This document shows positions 17,865 to 26,433 of a DNA stretch of 64,000 nucleotides, piece by piece. Position 1 is the stretch's first letter, and the number at the start of each line of letters is the position of its first letter. Both the position numbers and the translations under genes were made by a program. Origin of the DNA: Serratia marcescens (GTDB lineage Bacteria > Pseudomonadota > Gammaproteobacteria > Enterobacterales > Enterobacteriaceae); assembly GCF_029846115.1 (NCBI RefSeq), contig NZ_JARVZZ010000001.1, positions 3,038,001-3,102,000 on the forward strand, written 5' to 3'. The notes under the pieces were generated by a model, which was not told where the DNA came from, ran no database searches, and worked only from the letters and a program-made list of their open reading frames with translations.

Positions 17865-19235
17865 ATGCCTGCTTATTTTGCCCCACGCGCTTTGCTCCCT
17901 GAGGGCTGGGCGCATAACGTCCGGCTGGACGTCGATGCGCAAGGTTATCTGACTCAAGTTACCGCCGACGCTGAACCGCAAGGCTGCATCCGGCTGCACG
18001 GCGACGCGGTGCCGGGCATGCCGAACCTGCATTCCCACGCTTTCCAGCGCGCGATGGCCGGGCTGGCGGAAGTGGCGGGCAACCCGCAGGACAGCTTCTG
18101 GACCTGGCGCGATCTGATGTACCGCCTGGTGCAGCGTCTGACGCCGGAGCAGGTGGAGGTGGTCGCCCGTCAACTGTATATCGAAATGCTCAAGGGCGGA
18201 TACACCCAGGTGGCCGAATTCCATTACCTGCATCACGACACCGACGGTAAACCTTACGCCGATCGCGGTGAAATGACCGGCCGCCTCAGCGAGGCCGCGC
18301 ATCAGGCAGGCATCGGTATGACGATGCTGCCGGTGCTGTACAGCTACGCCGGTTTCGGCGCACAGCCGGCACAGCCGGGGCAGAAGCGTTTTATCCAGGA
18401 TACCGAAAGCTATCTGCACCAGCAGCAGGTGATTGCCCGCCAGCTGGCGGATCGTCCGTTGCAGAATCAGGGGCTGTGCTTCCATTCGCTGCGTGCGGTG
18501 GAGCTGGGCCAGATGCAGCAGATTTTGGCCGCGTCGGATCGTACCTTGCCGGTACATATTCATATCGCCGAGCAGCAAAAAGAGGTGAACGACTGCCTGG
18601 CGTGGAGCGGGCAGCGCCCGGTGGCCTGGCTGTATGACCATCTGCCGGTCGATCAGCGCTGGTGTCTGGTGCATGCCACCCACCTGGATCGCGATGAGCT
18701 GGAAGCGTTGGCGCGCAGCCGCGCGGTGGCCGGCCTGTGCCTGACCACCGAAGCCAATCTCGGCGACGGCATTTTCCCCGGCGACGCTTACCTGCAGCAG
18801 CAGGGGCGCTGGGGCATCGGTTCCGATAGCCACGTTTCGCTCAACGTGGTGGAAGAGCTGCGCTGGTTCGAATACGGCCAGCGGCTGCGCGATCAGCGCC
18901 GCAACCGTCTGACGACGCCGGAACAGTCGGCGGTGGGCGATGTGCTGTACCTGCAGGCGCTGCAGGGCGGTGCGCAGGCGTGTGGCGCGCCGATCGGCCG
19001 GTTGCAGAGCGGCTATCGCGCCGACTGGCTGGTGCTGGACGGCGACGACCCGTATCTGGCGGCGGCGCCGGACGCCTCGATCCTCAACCGCTGGCTGTTC
19101 GCCGGCGGCAAAGAGCAAATTCGCGACGTGTTCGTCGGCGGGCGGCAGGTGATTGAGCAGGGGCGGCACGCGCTGCAGCAGCAGAGCAGCGCCGAGTTCC
19201 TGCAGGTGCTGAAAACCTTCCAGCAGGAGGCGTAA
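17865..19235 (+). CDS. hutF: Formimidoylglutamate deiminase
   Basis: This 456-residue amidohydrolase has metal-binding HSH at residues 56-58 (PNLHSHAFQRAMAG), 'HIHIAEQ' and 'GSDSHVSLN'. HutF converts N-formimidoylglutamate to N-formylglutamate plus ammonia, which HutG then hydrolyses. Together with HutG it defines the two-step route rather than the one-step HutG formimidoylglutamase route. The ATG at 17865 gives the usual N terminus (MPAYFAPRALLPEGW). hutD overlaps its 3' end. Confidence 0.93.
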   Translation: MPAYFAPRALLPEGWAHNVRLDVDAQGYLTQVTADAEPQGCIRLHGDAVPGMPNLHSHAFQRAMAGLAEVAGNPQDSFWTWRDLMYRLVQRLTPEQVEVVARQLYIEMLKGGYTQVAEFHYLHHDTDGKPYADRGEMTGRLSEAAHQAGIGMTMLPVLYSYAGFGAQPAQPGQKRFIQDTESYLHQQQVIARQLADRPLQNQGLCFHSLRAVELGQMQQILAASDRTLPVHIHIAEQQKEVNDCLAWSGQRPVAWLYDHLPVDQRWCLVHATHLDRDELEALARSRAVAGLCLTTEANLGDGIFPGDAYLQQQGRWGIGSDSHVSLNVVEELRWFEYGQRLRDQRRNRLTTPEQSAVGDVLYLQALQGGAQACGAPIGRLQSGYRADWLVLDGDDPYLAAAPDASILNRWLFAGGKEQIRDVFVGGRQVIEQGRHALQQQSSAEFLQVLKTFQQEA

Positions 19236-19798
19236 TGAGCCTGACCCGTTTTGACTTCGCCGCGCTTCCGGTCAGCCCGTGGCGCAACGGCGGTGGGGAA
19301 ACCCGTGAAATCGTCAGCTGGCCGCCGGGCGCGCAGGATTTTGACTGGCGCGCCAGCATCGCCACCATCGCGCAGGACGGGCCGTTTTCCGCCTTTGCGG
19401 GCATCGATCGTTCGATCACGCTGCTGGAAGGCGACGGCGTGCGGTTGTTCAGCGCCGGGCATATCGACCATCAATTGGCTCGCGTCGGGGAACCGTTCGC
19501 CTTTTCCGGCGACGTGGCGCTGGAAGCGACGCTGCTGGGCGGCGCCAGTCAGGATTTCAATATCATGACGCGCCGCGGCCGGCAGGCGGCCGAGGTGCGG
19601 TGCAGCACGGTGCCCGTCACCCTGCTGCCCAATCGGGCGGGCGTGCTGTATGTGCTGAGCGGAGTTTGGTCGCTGCCGGAGGGCGGCGAACTGCAGGCGC
19701 GCGAGGGCGTCTGGTGGGCGGCGCAGGCGGCGGGCGGCGAAGTGGCACCGCTGACGGCCGACGGCGCTCTCCTGTGGGCGAACATCACAGCCTGCTAA
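19235..19798 (+). CDS. hutD: HutD-family protein
   Basis: This 187-residue cupin-like protein starts at the ATG overlapping the hutF stop (TAATG). It carries the HutD features 'WRNGGGETREIVSWPPG', 'FDWRASIATIAQDGPFSAFAGIDR' and 'FNIMTRRG'. HutD is conserved in hut operons and is proposed to tune their expression; its biochemical activity is not established. Coupling to hutF is evident from the one-base overlap. Confidence 0.9.
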   Translation: MSLTRFDFAALPVSPWRNGGGETREIVSWPPGAQDFDWRASIATIAQDGPFSAFAGIDRSITLLEGDGVRLFSAGHIDHQLARVGEPFAFSGDVALEATLLGGASQDFNIMTRRGRQAAEVRCSTVPVTLLPNRAGVLYVLSGVWSLPEGGELQAREGVWWAAQAAGGEVAPLTADGALLWANITAC

Positions 19799-19867
19799 TG
19801 CAGAGTAGAGTCCTGCGCCCGGTTATGGGATTATTCACTTTTCCCCATTAATCATAAAGAAGGGCGC

Positions 19868-20869
19868 ATGGCTTCGCTGAAAGACGTCGCAAAACTTGCC
19901 GGAGTCTCGTTGATGACGGTGTCCCGCGCCATCAATGAACCCGGCAAGCTGCGGCCGGAAACCTACCGCCGCGTCAAACAGGCTATCGACCAGTTGGACT
20001 ACGTGCCGGATCTGTCGGCGCGGCGTATTCGCGGTGACGGAAACCGCGTGCAGACACTCGGCGTGCTGGCACTGGACACTGCCACGACGCCGTTCTCGGT
20101 GGAAATGATCCTGTCGATTGAGAAAACCGCGCGCGAGCGAGGCTGGAACAGCTTCGTCGTCAACCTGTTCGCCGACGACAACGCCGAACAGACCGTCGAT
20201 CTGCTGCTGGCGCATCGTCCGGATGGGGTGATCTTCACCACGATGGGGCTGCGCGAGGTGACATTGCCGGCCAAACTGCTGGACAAAAAGCTGGTGCTGG
20301 CCAACTGCGTCAGTCCGGCACATTCGATCGCCAGCTACATTCCTGATGACGAGCAAGGGCAGTATGACGCCACGCGCACGCTGATCGCCAAAGGCTATCG
20401 CGCGCCACTGTGCATTCATTTACCGGCGGATACGCTGGCGGCGGGCCTGCGCCGTCGCGGTCTGGAACGCGCCTGGCGCGAAGCGGGGCGCGATGTTGAA
20501 CAACTGCGGCAGTATCATCTCGATCTGAGCGGCGGCGATCAAAGCTATCGCGACTGCGTCGCGCTGCTGGAGCGGCATTTCTCTGCAGGACGGCGTGATT
20601 GCGATGTCGTGGTGTGCGGAAACGATCGGATAGCCTTTCTGGTGTATCAGGTCTTGCTGGCGCAAGGATGGCGGATACCGCAACAGGTGGCGGTGCTGGG
20701 TTACGACAATATGGTCGGCACCGGTGAGCTGTTCCTGCCGGCATTGACGACGGTGCAGCTGCCGCATTATGAGCTGGGCCGCCTTGCGGCGCTGCATGTG
20801 ATTGAGCAGCGGGAGCAGCGTGAGACGGTGAAAGTGCCTTGCCCGCTGTTGGAGCGTGGTTCGCTGTAA
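19868..20869 (+). CDS. LacI-family regulator of the adjacent sucrose genes
   Basis: This 333-residue repressor has a LacI-type HTH at its N terminus (SLKDVAKLAGVSLMTVSRAINEPGKLRPETYRRV) and a hinge near 'ARRIRG', followed by a periplasmic-binding-protein-like ligand domain. It faces the invertase/permease pair tail to tail, as expected of a CscR-like sucrose repressor. Twin GTTAACGTTAAC palindromes upstream of the permease are its likely operators. The ligand is inferred from neighbours, so no gene symbol is given. Confidence 0.85.
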   Translation: MASLKDVAKLAGVSLMTVSRAINEPGKLRPETYRRVKQAIDQLDYVPDLSARRIRGDGNRVQTLGVLALDTATTPFSVEMILSIEKTARERGWNSFVVNLFADDNAEQTVDLLLAHRPDGVIFTTMGLREVTLPAKLLDKKLVLANCVSPAHSIASYIPDDEQGQYDATRTLIAKGYRAPLCIHLPADTLAAGLRRRGLERAWREAGRDVEQLRQYHLDLSGGDQSYRDCVALLERHFSAGRRDCDVVVCGNDRIAFLVYQVLLAQGWRIPQQVAVLGYDNMVGTGELFLPALTTVQLPHYELGRLAALHVIEQREQRETVKVPCPLLERGSL

Positions 20870-20871
20870 GC

Positions 20872-20901
20872 GCACCGGGTGCGTTGCTGCGCGCCCGGTG
20901 C
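20872..20901. terminator. Inverted repeat between convergent lacI-type and invertase genes
   Basis: GCACCGGG (20872-20879) and CCCGGTGC (20894-20901) form a perfect 8-base stem with a 14-base loop. It lies in the 41-base gap between two convergent genes. It has no T run, so termination is uncertain. Confidence 0.45.
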
Positions 20902-20910
20902 TCATGCCCA

Positions 20911-22353
20911 TTATCCCCAGAGGCTTGCCAACCGCCATCCCGTGATGGGCTCAAACTGTGCCCGGCCGCCTTCGGCGAACAGGCTGAGGCGGCGATCGCC
21001 CTCCGTCGGATAAATTCGGCTGGTCAGGCAGGTCTGCCCCTGATCGACGAAGATCTCCAGCGATGAGCGATCAATGAAGATCCGTAGCGACAGGCTGTCA
21101 CCTTCTGGCAGCGGCACGCTGCGGCAGGTGCACAGGGCGGGGGTGTCATGAAAACGTTCCAGCACCAGCCTGTGCGCCTGATTGTCGACGAACAGCCGCG
21201 CCGCACTCCCGATGGCCAGCCCGTAGCGCTCGGCGTCGTTGTCGGCCGGTCTCAACGTCAGGGTGAGTTCCTGCACGTCGTCCGCCAGCGGCAGATGCTG
21301 ATTGGTCAGCGTCTGTGCCAAAAAGGTGTGCGATTCTCGGCGCAGCGCCGTCAGTTCACGCGCCGGGTTCATGCGGACGCTGCCGTCGGCGGCCAGCGTC
21401 AGCTCACGCGGCAGGGTGAGGGCGCCGGCCCAGCGGTGCGCTTTGCTGGGCATTGGGGATTCCCACATATCCATCCAGGCAAACAGCAGCCGACGGCCGT
21501 CGGCGGCGGTGAAGGTCTGCGGCGCATAGAAATCGTGGCCGGCATCCAGCTCGCAGAAGGGTTGGGTCACCCTAAAGTCGCTGTCAGGCCGCCAGTGGCC
21601 GAGCAGATAGCCGCTCTGGAAGCGATTGCGGTAGCGGTAGCCCTGTGCCGCCAGCCCCTGCGGTGAGAACAACAACAGGTGTTGTTCCCCCAGCGGGAAG
21701 AAATCCGGGCATTCCCACATATACCCTTGATGCGCCGCCTGCGCGCCGGCCAGCACCCGATCGAAGCGCCAGGCGCGCAGATCTGCAGAACGGTACAGGC
21801 GCACCTGGCCCAGGCCGTTTTCTTTGGCACCGACCACCAGCCACCATTCGCCGTTCTCGCGCCAGACTTTCGGATCGCGGAAATGCTGAATGCCGTCCGG
21901 CGCGGCCAGCACCGGCCCGTGCTTGACGAAGCGTATGCCGTCTTCGCTGGTGGCCAGACATTGCACTTCCCGCACCTGGCTGTCGTCGCCGGGCTCGCCC
22001 AGCCACACGTGGCCGGTGTAAATCAGCGTCAGCACGCCGTTGTCATCCACGGCGCAGCCGGAAAAGCAACCGTCTTTGTCATAGGGCGCATCGGGCGCCA
22101 GGGCGATGGGCTGGTGCTGCCAGCGGATCAGATCGCGGCTGGTCGCGTGTCCCCAGTGCATGGGGCCCCAGTGCTCGCTGTAGGGGTGATGCTGGAAGAA
22201 GGCATGATAGACGCCGTCAATACAGATCAGGCCGTTGGGATCGTTGATCCAGCCGGCGGGCGGCGCGAGATGGAACAGCGGGTAGTAATCGTCTCGGCGC
22301 TCTGCGCGCAGGGCTTCGACCGCATGGTCGGCTCGAGCTAAGGCAGTGTTCAT
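20911..22353 (-). CDS. cscA: Sucrose invertase / beta-fructofuranosidase, GH32
   Basis: This 480-residue glycoside hydrolase family 32 enzyme has all three family acidic motifs: WINDPNG (nucleophile Asp), FRDPKVW, and MWECPDFF (acid/base Glu). There is no signal peptide, so it acts in the cytoplasm, hydrolysing sucrose to glucose and fructose. Its ATG overlaps the permease stop (ATGA), giving a permease-invertase unit. The permease is of the proton-symport type rather than PTS, so CscA is more likely than a sucrose-6-phosphate hydrolase. Confidence 0.85.
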   Translation of the reverse strand: MNTALARADHAVEALRAERRDDYYPLFHLAPPAGWINDPNGLICIDGVYHAFFQHHPYSEHWGPMHWGHATSRDLIRWQHQPIALAPDAPYDKDGCFSGCAVDDNGVLTLIYTGHVWLGEPGDDSQVREVQCLATSEDGIRFVKHGPVLAAPDGIQHFRDPKVWRENGEWWLVVGAKENGLGQVRLYRSADLRAWRFDRVLAGAQAAHQGYMWECPDFFPLGEQHLLLFSPQGLAAQGYRYRNRFQSGYLLGHWRPDSDFRVTQPFCELDAGHDFYAPQTFTAADGRRLLFAWMDMWESPMPSKAHRWAGALTLPRELTLAADGSVRMNPARELTALRRESHTFLAQTLTNQHLPLADDVQELTLTLRPADNDAERYGLAIGSAARLFVDNQAHRLVLERFHDTPALCTCRSVPLPEGDSLSLRIFIDRSSLEIFVDQGQTCLTSRIYPTEGDRRLSLFAEGGRAQFEPITGWRLASLWG

Positions 22354-23609
22354 TGGACAGACTCACTTGATTTAATGGCGGATTGAAAGGGGGTTGCGCT
22401 GGCGGAACGTTCGCCGCGCAGCAGGAAACAGGAGACAAGCGTCGTGGCGGCGACCGCGCACCCCATCAGCAGATAGGTGTCGGCAAAGCCGATGCGGTCA
22501 TAACCGTAGCCCGCCAGCGGCGACAGGAAGCTGGCCATCACCTGGGTGATGAACTGAAAGCCCACCAGGTAAAGCGTTGAGGAGAGGCGACTGTCGAAGC
22601 GGCTGGCGATGTATTTGAAGATAGCGATCAGCAGGATCGGCAACTCTACGGCGTGCAGCAGTTTCATGGCGGAGATCATCAATGCGCCGCTGACCAAGCC
22701 TGAGCCGAACATGCGCAGCGCCATCACGCCACCGGCCAGCAGCAACCCCTGTTTGGCGCCGATGCGGTTCACCAGCAGCGGTGCCAGGAACATGCCGCCG
22801 GCTTCGAGGAAGACCTGCAGCGAGTTGAGGAAGCCGTACATCTCGTTGCCCTGTTCGCGAGAAGCGAACTGCGAGGCGAAGTAGACCGAAAATTGCTGAT
22901 CGAACACGTTGTACACGCTGATACCGAGCACAAACACCACCAGCGCCCAGAGGCCTGGCATACGCAGCAGCGCCAGCGCGTCCTGCAGCCGCAGATTTTC
23001 CGGTTTGCCGAACGCCAGGCCGGCCATGGCGTTCGGCTTCAGCTCGCGCACCTGACTGAGCAGCAACAGGAATACCACGGCGGCGGCGGAGGCCAGCCAG
23101 AAATTGATGTTCGGATCGATATTGAAGATAAAACCGGCCAAAAAGGTGGCGCTGGCCCAGCCGAGCGATCCCCACATGCGGGCGCGGCCGAATTCGAAAC
23201 CGCTGATGCGGCTGACTCGCTCGGTATAAGATTCCAGCGCGCCGATGCCGGCGAAGAAGGTGGCGCCGATAAATACGCCGCCGACCAGCGCACCGAGCGG
23301 CAGGCTGCTCGCCAGCAGCGGGGCGTAAACGTAGATAAAGAACGGGCCGGTCAGCAGCAGCATCACGCCGAGAAACTGCAGCAGGTGCTTGCGCAGCCCA
23401 AGTTTGTCCTGAATAAACCCGTACAGCGGCTGGGTGCACAGCGCTACCAACGAGATAGCGGAGAAGATCAGGCCAGTCTCGGCGCCTTTCAGGCCGATTT
23501 TCTGATTCAGCCACAGCGAGATCAGTGAAAAGCTGGAAGACCAGGTGAAGAAAAAGAAGAACAGCAGGCCGCTGAGCAGCACGTAATATTTTTTAGTTTC
23601 GCGGTTCAT
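22350..23609 (-). CDS. cscB: Sucrose (oligosaccharide) proton symporter, LacY family
   Basis: This 419-residue major facilitator protein of the oligosaccharide:H+ symporter family starts 'MNRETKKYYVLLSGLLFFFFFTWSSSFSLISLWLNQ' and has the LacY-like 'ESYTERVSRISGFEFGRARMWGSLGWA', which includes the glutamate/arginine pair used in sugar binding. Twelve membrane segments are visible. With the downstream invertase and LacI repressor it forms a csc-type system. A raffinose specificity (RafB-like) cannot be excluded. No fructokinase gene is present. Confidence 0.83.
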   Translation of the reverse strand: MNRETKKYYVLLSGLLFFFFFTWSSSFSLISLWLNQKIGLKGAETGLIFSAISLVALCTQPLYGFIQDKLGLRKHLLQFLGVMLLLTGPFFIYVYAPLLASSLPLGALVGGVFIGATFFAGIGALESYTERVSRISGFEFGRARMWGSLGWASATFLAGFIFNIDPNINFWLASAAAVVFLLLLSQVRELKPNAMAGLAFGKPENLRLQDALALLRMPGLWALVVFVLGISVYNVFDQQFSVYFASQFASREQGNEMYGFLNSLQVFLEAGGMFLAPLLVNRIGAKQGLLLAGGVMALRMFGSGLVSGALMISAMKLLHAVELPILLIAIFKYIASRFDSRLSSTLYLVGFQFITQVMASFLSPLAGYGYDRIGFADTYLLMGCAVAATTLVSCFLLRGERSASATPFQSAIKSSESVQ

Positions 23610-23643
23610 GGGTAGGGCCCCGGTGAGTGAAGTTAGTTCTATT

Positions 23644-23745
23644 GTTAACGTTAACTCGCGAGGGGGTGAAGCTAGCAGATATCACGCGTGCGATGTTAAT
23701 CACAAAAGTTAACGTTAACATTTGTGCCTTGTGATCAAAGTCACG
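23644..23745 (-). promoter_or_regulatory. Sucrose-operon control region: twin palindromic operators and CRP site
   Basis: GTTAACGTTAAC occurs twice (23644-23655 and 23708-23719), 64 bases centre to centre, as perfect palindromes suited to a LacI-family repressor and possible looping. TGTGATCAAAGTCACG (about 23730-23745) is a near-perfect CRP site. All lie upstream of the permease gene, so the unit is probably repressed without sugar and activated by cAMP-CRP. Binding is inferred. Confidence 0.75.
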
Positions 23746-23777
23746 CGTTGGCAAGGGGGCGATGCGCCCCCGGAGGA

Positions 23778-25094
23778 TTAACGTTCGTTCAGCGAGCGCA
23801 GATGGTCGTCGCGGCGCAGCGTCATCAGCGCAAACAGGCTGACCACCGAGGTGGCGACCACGTAGTAGGCGGGAATGTCGATATTACCGGTCTGTTTGAT
23901 GAGGCCGGTGATAATCAGCCCGGCCGAGCCGGAAAATACCGCATTGGACAGCGAATAAGCCAGCCCCAAGCCGGTATAGCGCACCCGGGTCGGGAACATC
24001 TCCGCCAGCATCGCCGGGCCGGGACCGGCCAGCAGGCCGACCACGGCACCGGCGATCATGACCGCCAGCCCTTTGGCCCACAGTGAACTCTGCGCATCCT
24101 GCAACAGGTGCAGCAGTGGGAAGGTGAACAGGATCACCGCCGCCACCGCCGTCAGCATCACCGTTTTACGCCCCAGTTTGTCGCTGATGATGCCCGCCGG
24201 CAGAATGGTCAGGGCGAAGCCGACGTTGGCCAACACCGTCGCCACCAGCGCCTGCTGGAAGGTGGCGTGCAATGAGGTTTGCAAATAGGAAGGCATCACC
24301 ACCAGGAAGGTATAGCCGGCGGCCGACCAGCCCATCATGCGGCCGATGCCGATCAGAATGGTTTTCGCCACGCCGCTCAATCTCGCCTCCTGCGGTATGG
24401 CGCTGTGCTCCGCGACGCGCTGCGCCTGGGTAAACGTGGGCGTTTCCTCGAGCTTGAGCCGCAACCACAGCGCCACGGCGCCCATCGGCAGCGCCAGCAG
24501 GAAGGGAATGCGCCAGCCCCAGTCATGCAGTTGCTGCGCGCTCAGCAGCGCGGCCAGCAGCGCCACCAGTCCAGCCCCGGCCAGCAGGCCGAGCGCGACG
24601 GTCAGCGATTGCCAGGCGCCGAACAGCCCGCGCTTGCCCTTCGGAGCGAACTCGGTCATCAGCGACACGGCGCCGCCGAATTCGCCGCCGGCGAACAGCC
24701 CCTGAAACATGCGCAGCAGCGTCAGCAGCAGCGGGGCGGCGACGCCGATCGAGGCATAGGTCGGCATAGCGCCGATCAGCGCGGTGGCCAGCGTCATCAA
24801 CAGCAGAACCGCAATCAGCGTCGGGCGACGGCCGATGCGATCGCCGATGCGGCCGAAGATCACCGCGCCGATCGGCCGACAGAAAAACGCCAGCGCGAAG
24901 GCGGCGTAGGTGAGGATCAGGCTGGTGATTTCGTTTTCACCCTGCAGCGTGAAAAAATTGGCGGCGATAACGGTGGCCAGGAACCCGTACACCCCGAACT
25001 CGTACCATTCGATAAAGTTGCCGACCGAGCCGGCCAGTAACGCCTGACGCGAGCGGCGCGCGTCGAGAGTCTGTTGATTCATCCCCGTTCCCAT
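23778..25094 (-). CDS. MFS transporter, metabolite:H+ symporter (MHS) type
   Basis: This 438-residue twelve-helix transporter starts 'RQALLAGSVGNFIEWYEFGVYGFLATVIAANFF' and has 'GRIGDRIGRRP', typical of the MHS group (ProP, KgtP, ShiA relatives). These import organic acids, betaines or similar metabolites with protons. The substrate is not predictable. An in-frame ATG four codons later (25082) is an equally possible start, and neither has a clear ribosome-binding site. It is downstream of no obvious operon partner. Confidence 0.82.
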   Translation of the reverse strand: MGTGMNQQTLDARRSRQALLAGSVGNFIEWYEFGVYGFLATVIAANFFTLQGENEITSLILTYAAFALAFFCRPIGAVIFGRIGDRIGRRPTLIAVLLLMTLATALIGAMPTYASIGVAAPLLLTLLRMFQGLFAGGEFGGAVSLMTEFAPKGKRGLFGAWQSLTVALGLLAGAGLVALLAALLSAQQLHDWGWRIPFLLALPMGAVALWLRLKLEETPTFTQAQRVAEHSAIPQEARLSGVAKTILIGIGRMMGWSAAGYTFLVVMPSYLQTSLHATFQQALVATVLANVGFALTILPAGIISDKLGRKTVMLTAVAAVILFTFPLLHLLQDAQSSLWAKGLAVMIAGAVVGLLAGPGPAMLAEMFPTRVRYTGLGLAYSLSNAVFSGSAGLIITGLIKQTGNIDIPAYYVVATSVVSLFALMTLRRDDHLRSLNER

Positions 25095-25172
25095 ACTTTT
25101 GAATTATTGTTCGTCAGTTCTAAATTTATACGACAAAACAATCAATTGATTTCAGCGAGAACTGTGAGGCGC

Positions 25173-25559
25173 TCAGCGCCTGCCGTCGATACGCCACCAT
25201 TCGGGGCAAACATCGGCGAATGCATGTGAGGTCGGGCGCAGCTCCGGTAGATCGGCCCGATCGAAGCTGCCGGTGGCCAGCGCCACCGTCGGTTCGTCGT
25301 CGATCGCCCCCAGCGTGCTGCCGCAGCGCGGGCAAAAGGCGCGGCTGGAATAGGGTGAAGAACGGTAGAGTGTGGGTATGCCGCCCGGGCCGTTCCACTC
25401 GACGGCCTGACGCGGAAATTCGACCCAGCAGAGCGTCGGTGCGCCGGAGTGGCGGCGGCAAAAATCGCAGGAACAGCTGTGCGGATTGCCAGGCAGGCCG
25501 CGTGCCTGAAAGCGAATATGCCCGCACAGGCAGCCGCCGCTATAGCAGGGGTTTTCCAT
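25173..25559 (-). CDS. GFA/CENP-V family zinc protein
   Basis: This 128-residue protein has the cysteine pattern of the glutathione-dependent formaldehyde-activating (GFA) fold: YSGGCLCGHIRF near residues 7-18, CSCDFCRRHSG near 29-39, and FCPRCGSTLG near 74-83. These bind structural and catalytic zinc. Some members react with S-hydroxymethylglutathione; most have no assigned substrate. It stands alone between the MHS transporter and the PhlG-like gene. Confidence 0.85.
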   Translation of the reverse strand: MENPCYSGGCLCGHIRFQARGLPGNPHSCSCDFCRRHSGAPTLCWVEFPRQAVEWNGPGGIPTLYRSSPYSSRAFCPRCGSTLGAIDDEPTVALATGSFDRADLPELRPTSHAFADVCPEWWRIDGRR

Positions 25560-25641
25560 GAGTTCTCCGTCATAGACGCGGGAATGGCGATGAAAATCAC
25601 TATAGCGGCATCGCGAAAAAATAACAGGCTCCGCTGGCGAC

Positions 25642-26340
25642 TTACCAGAGCAACGGCGCAGGTTCGCGACCGTTTTCGGCGTAGTACAGCGACGGCAGGA
25701 ACTGCGCCAGATAGCTGAACTCGTTGTAGCAGTGGCGCATCAGGTTAAAGCCGATGTCATCTGGCAGCTCGTCGTGGGCGTTGGCGCAGGCTTTACCCAG
25801 CAGGAAGCGACTGCGTAGCACGCAACCATAGGGCGTGTCGCGCACCAGGTGCAGCATCTCGCCGTCGCAGGGATCGCCGTTGTCATCCAGCGCCACCTGG
25901 TCGCCGAAGCCGATGCGAGCGCAAACGGCGGCGGAGAGCGCCTGCGCGTCGCGCGCCTGGCGCAGCGGCTGCGGCGCGAAGAAGTCCTCGGCGGCGTGAA
26001 ACTTGAGGCGCGCCGCGACCGGCGGCAGCTCCGCCAGCCATTCGACCGCTTCGATGCTGGCGCCGATGTAGCTTTCCCCCTTTTTCCAGTGGCGATCCCA
26101 GCCACGGTGTTCGACGTGATCGTGCGGGTGCCACCAGTTGATGTGCTGAGTCGTCTCGAAGAAGGTGAACCACCAGTCCAGCATGCGCCCTTTGCAGCCG
26201 TGCAGATCGGTACGAACTGCCACGGTCAGCAGGCCGTCGGCGCTGCGGCTCAGCCCCATCTCCAGCCGTAGCGGTTCTGGCCTGAGCAACTCGTTGATAT
26301 CGTTGACGCCCCACGGCGCCAGCAGGGAAGGATGTGTCAT
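25642..26340 (-). CDS. PhlG-like C-C hydrolase (DAPG hydrolase family)
   Basis: This 232-residue protein resembles the 2,4-diacetylphloroglucinol hydrolase PhlG family, zinc enzymes that cleave a carbon-carbon bond of acylphloroglucinols. Candidate zinc ligands are in 'WWHPHDHVEHRGWD' (about residues 80-93) and in the C-terminal HxxxE of 'RHCYNEFSYLAQFLP'. It is shorter than the Pseudomonas enzyme. The start at 26340 follows AGGAA. It is divergent from a TetR regulator, and a long palindrome lies between them. The true substrate is unknown; no phlACBD synthesis genes are in the window. Confidence 0.75.
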   Translation of the reverse strand: MTHPSLLAPWGVNDINELLRPEPLRLEMGLSRSADGLLTVAVRTDLHGCKGRMLDWWFTFFETTQHINWWHPHDHVEHRGWDRHWKKGESYIGASIEAVEWLAELPPVAARLKFHAAEDFFAPQPLRQARDAQALSAAVCARIGFGDQVALDDNGDPCDGEMLHLVRDTPYGCVLRSRFLLGKACANAHDELPDDIGFNLMRHCYNEFSYLAQFLPSLYYAENGREPAPLLW

Positions 26341-26356
26341 AATGGGTTCCTGTTTA

Positions 26357-26385
26357 ATTTTGGAAACGAATTTCGTTTCCAAAAT
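26357..26385. promoter_or_regulatory. 29-base palindromic operator between phlG-like and tetR genes
   Basis: Two perfect 14-base arms (ATTTTGGAAACGAA and TTCGTTTCCAAAAT) flank one central base at 26371. The site sits 16 bases upstream of the hydrolase start and 48 bases upstream of the TetR start, where a TetR dimer could block both promoters. The repressor assignment is inferred from position and symmetry. Confidence 0.8.
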
Positions 26386-26433
26386 AAGGCTATGCCGCTA
26401 TGCTGAGTCTGTCAACGCTTGTGAGGAATAAAT

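Noticed and set aside
17841..19169. Antisense ORF of 442 codons over hutF
   Set aside because: It is a shadow frame: hutF has unmistakable amidohydrolase motifs on the plus strand.
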